From Thermodesulfovibrionia bacterium (lineage in GTDB: Bacteria > Nitrospirota > Thermodesulfovibrionia > UBA6902), in assembly GCA_947258735.1 (NCBI GenBank), contig CAMYJJ010000197.1, positions 1 to 5,555 of the forward strand: DNA of 5,555 nt, read 5' to 3'. This document shows positions 4,942-5,555 of this stretch, piece by piece (the stretch's first letter is position 1; each line of letters opens with the position of its first letter). A program made the position numbers and the translations under genes. A model generated the notes under the pieces. It was not told the DNA's origin and ran no database searches. It saw only the letters and a program-made list of their open reading frames with translations.

Positions 4942-5281
4942 TTATTGCAGTGCCGATTTACGGGTCTAACATCCGGATTTCATTGTTATTTTATACGTAT
5001 TACCCCCTGTGGTCTCAGCCGCAGTTCCAATCTTCAGTCATTCCGGTCGGAGCCACTCTCGTCCGATACGGCTAAACTCAGACTCGCATCGAGAATCTTT
5101 CCGAAAGGATTCCCGTGCAGTTTGTTTTTTGTGTATGAAGGACACATGGAATGGATCTTTCTCAAGAACTGAGTCAATACATTCGTATATATATGTACTG
5201 ACATATAGTGTTATATAGGAGCATGTTAGTTGTTGTACTTAAATAAATATATACGAGAGTTGCGTTTGGTGCAGATTAAAC
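4942..5281. other. Intergenic region without a convincing gene
   Basis: This stretch separates divergent asnS and the + strand gene starting at 5282. The short open frames in it have no ribosome binding site or recognisable protein pattern. The left half is mixed in composition and contains TTCCGGTCGG (5041-5050), a 10-base word also present in the palindromic repeat at 1375-1384, so it may include a degraded intergenic repeat. A small perfect hairpin CTTTC-C-GAAAG occurs near 5097-5107. From about 5165 to 5260 the sequence is very A/T-rich with alternating TA steps, where the promoter of the downstream gene would be expected, but no clear -35/-10 pair stands out. Confidence 0.5.
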
Positions 5282-5555
5282 ATGGACAGTAATAACGAAT
5301 TATCGGCAGCACAAAATATTGTTAACACACTACCCCGATCCATAAAAATGATGAGGCTATATGAAAGCAATAACCCGATGTACGTTAAATCAGTTGAAGA
5401 GTGTTATGAACGATTTAAGGACTATTTTCAATACAACGACAGGTTTGATATTCAATTCAGGCAAAATGATATTTTCTATGATTCTGAATCGGTCTATAGC
5501 AGTACAGACCGGCATGATAATCTTGCCTTTCTTTTCTTTAAGGATGGAATAAAAG
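5282..5555 (+). CDS. N-terminal part of an unidentified protein (3' truncated by window edge)
   Basis: A frame opens at ATG 5282 and stays open for 91 codons to the window end; an in-frame TAA at 5240-5242 and no other ATG between make 5282 the most likely start. The Shine-Dalgarno sequence is poor. The sequence has no signal peptide or membrane segment. It begins with a helix (SAAQNIVNTLPRSIKMMRLY), then ESNNPMYVKSVEECYERFKDY, a short strand region with QNDIFYDSESVY, and a helix ending LAFLFFKDGIK. This order (helix, RLY..NP, helix, strand, 'la.lfF.dGIk') resembles the N-terminal region found in some HEAT-repeat and HD-domain signalling proteins. The resemblance is from memory of the pattern, so no function is assigned. 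The part seen is compatible with a cytosolic protein. Confidence 0.75.
   Translation, partial: MDSNNELSAAQNIVNTLPRSIKMMRLYESNNPMYVKSVEECYERFKDYFQYNDRFDIQFRQNDIFYDSESVYSSTDRHDNLAFLFFKDGIK

Noticed and set aside
5085..5135. Possible c-di-GMP (GEMM) riboswitch, suggested by a CCGAAAGG-like stem and nearby PilZ-type genes
   Set aside because: The conserved GGGACGCAAAGC-type segment and the second helix of the aptamer are absent; only a 5-bp hairpin remains.
4945..5218. Two overlapping + strand frames in the asnS upstream region
   Set aside because: Neither has a ribosome binding site, the products are Ser/Arg-rich without recognisable domains, and the first overlaps the edge of the asnS promoter region.

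Overview
The window looks like chromosomal DNA of a Gram-negative bacterium. A Slp-type outer-membrane lipoprotein gene, two PilZ-type genes and a bacterial asparaginyl-tRNA synthetase (AsnRS) are interspersed with small palindromic and heptamer repeats and one REP-associated tyrosine transposase (RAYT) element. This mix is often seen in Desulfobacterota and Nitrospirota. That placement is inference; no gene here is a decisive taxonomic marker.

Left third (1-1593). The first ~110 bases probably hold the 3' end of a membrane-protein gene on the + strand. Two minus-strand genes follow: slp (206-766) and, upstream of it, a free-standing archaeal-type threonyl-tRNA synthetase editing-domain protein (900-1310). 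The slp gene is bracketed by two oppositely oriented arrays of the same 7-bp repeat (168-201 and 824-857), and a second, different 7-bp array lies at 865-892. The divergent intergenic region 1311-1593 carries an imperfect double-hairpin palindrome (about 1354-1456) and an extended -10 promoter for the next gene.

Middle (1594-3480). Two consecutive + strand PilZ-type genes (1594-1920 and 1947-2375) are presumably c-di-GMP related. The first has canonical ligand motifs; in the second they are eroded. A weak terminator-like hairpin lies at 1954-1975. A 1.1-kb mobile element (2374-3480) follows immediately. It is bounded by 26-bp inverted repeats (23 of 26 positions match) and contains one gene, a 323-aa Y1/HUH transposase with a DnaA-domain-IV-like C-terminus, driven by its own promoter with a perfect -35 box. 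The left end supplies the last two bases of the upstream PilZ-type gene's stop codon. The right end encodes the transposase's own last residues and stop.

Right third (3481-5555). asnS (3489-4880, minus strand) is complete and converges on the transposon. Its start is fixed by a strong Shine-Dalgarno sequence, and a plausible sigma-70 promoter lies upstream. A roughly 400-base region without a convincing gene follows. The window ends inside a + strand gene (5282 onward) of uncertain function, whose N-terminus resembles the leader region of some HEAT-repeat or HD-domain proteins.

No CRISPR array, tRNA, rRNA or recognisable defence system was seen. The most unusual items are the divergent stand-alone threonyl-editing-like protein, the heptamer arrays around slp, and the intact single-gene RAYT element packed between two convergent genes.
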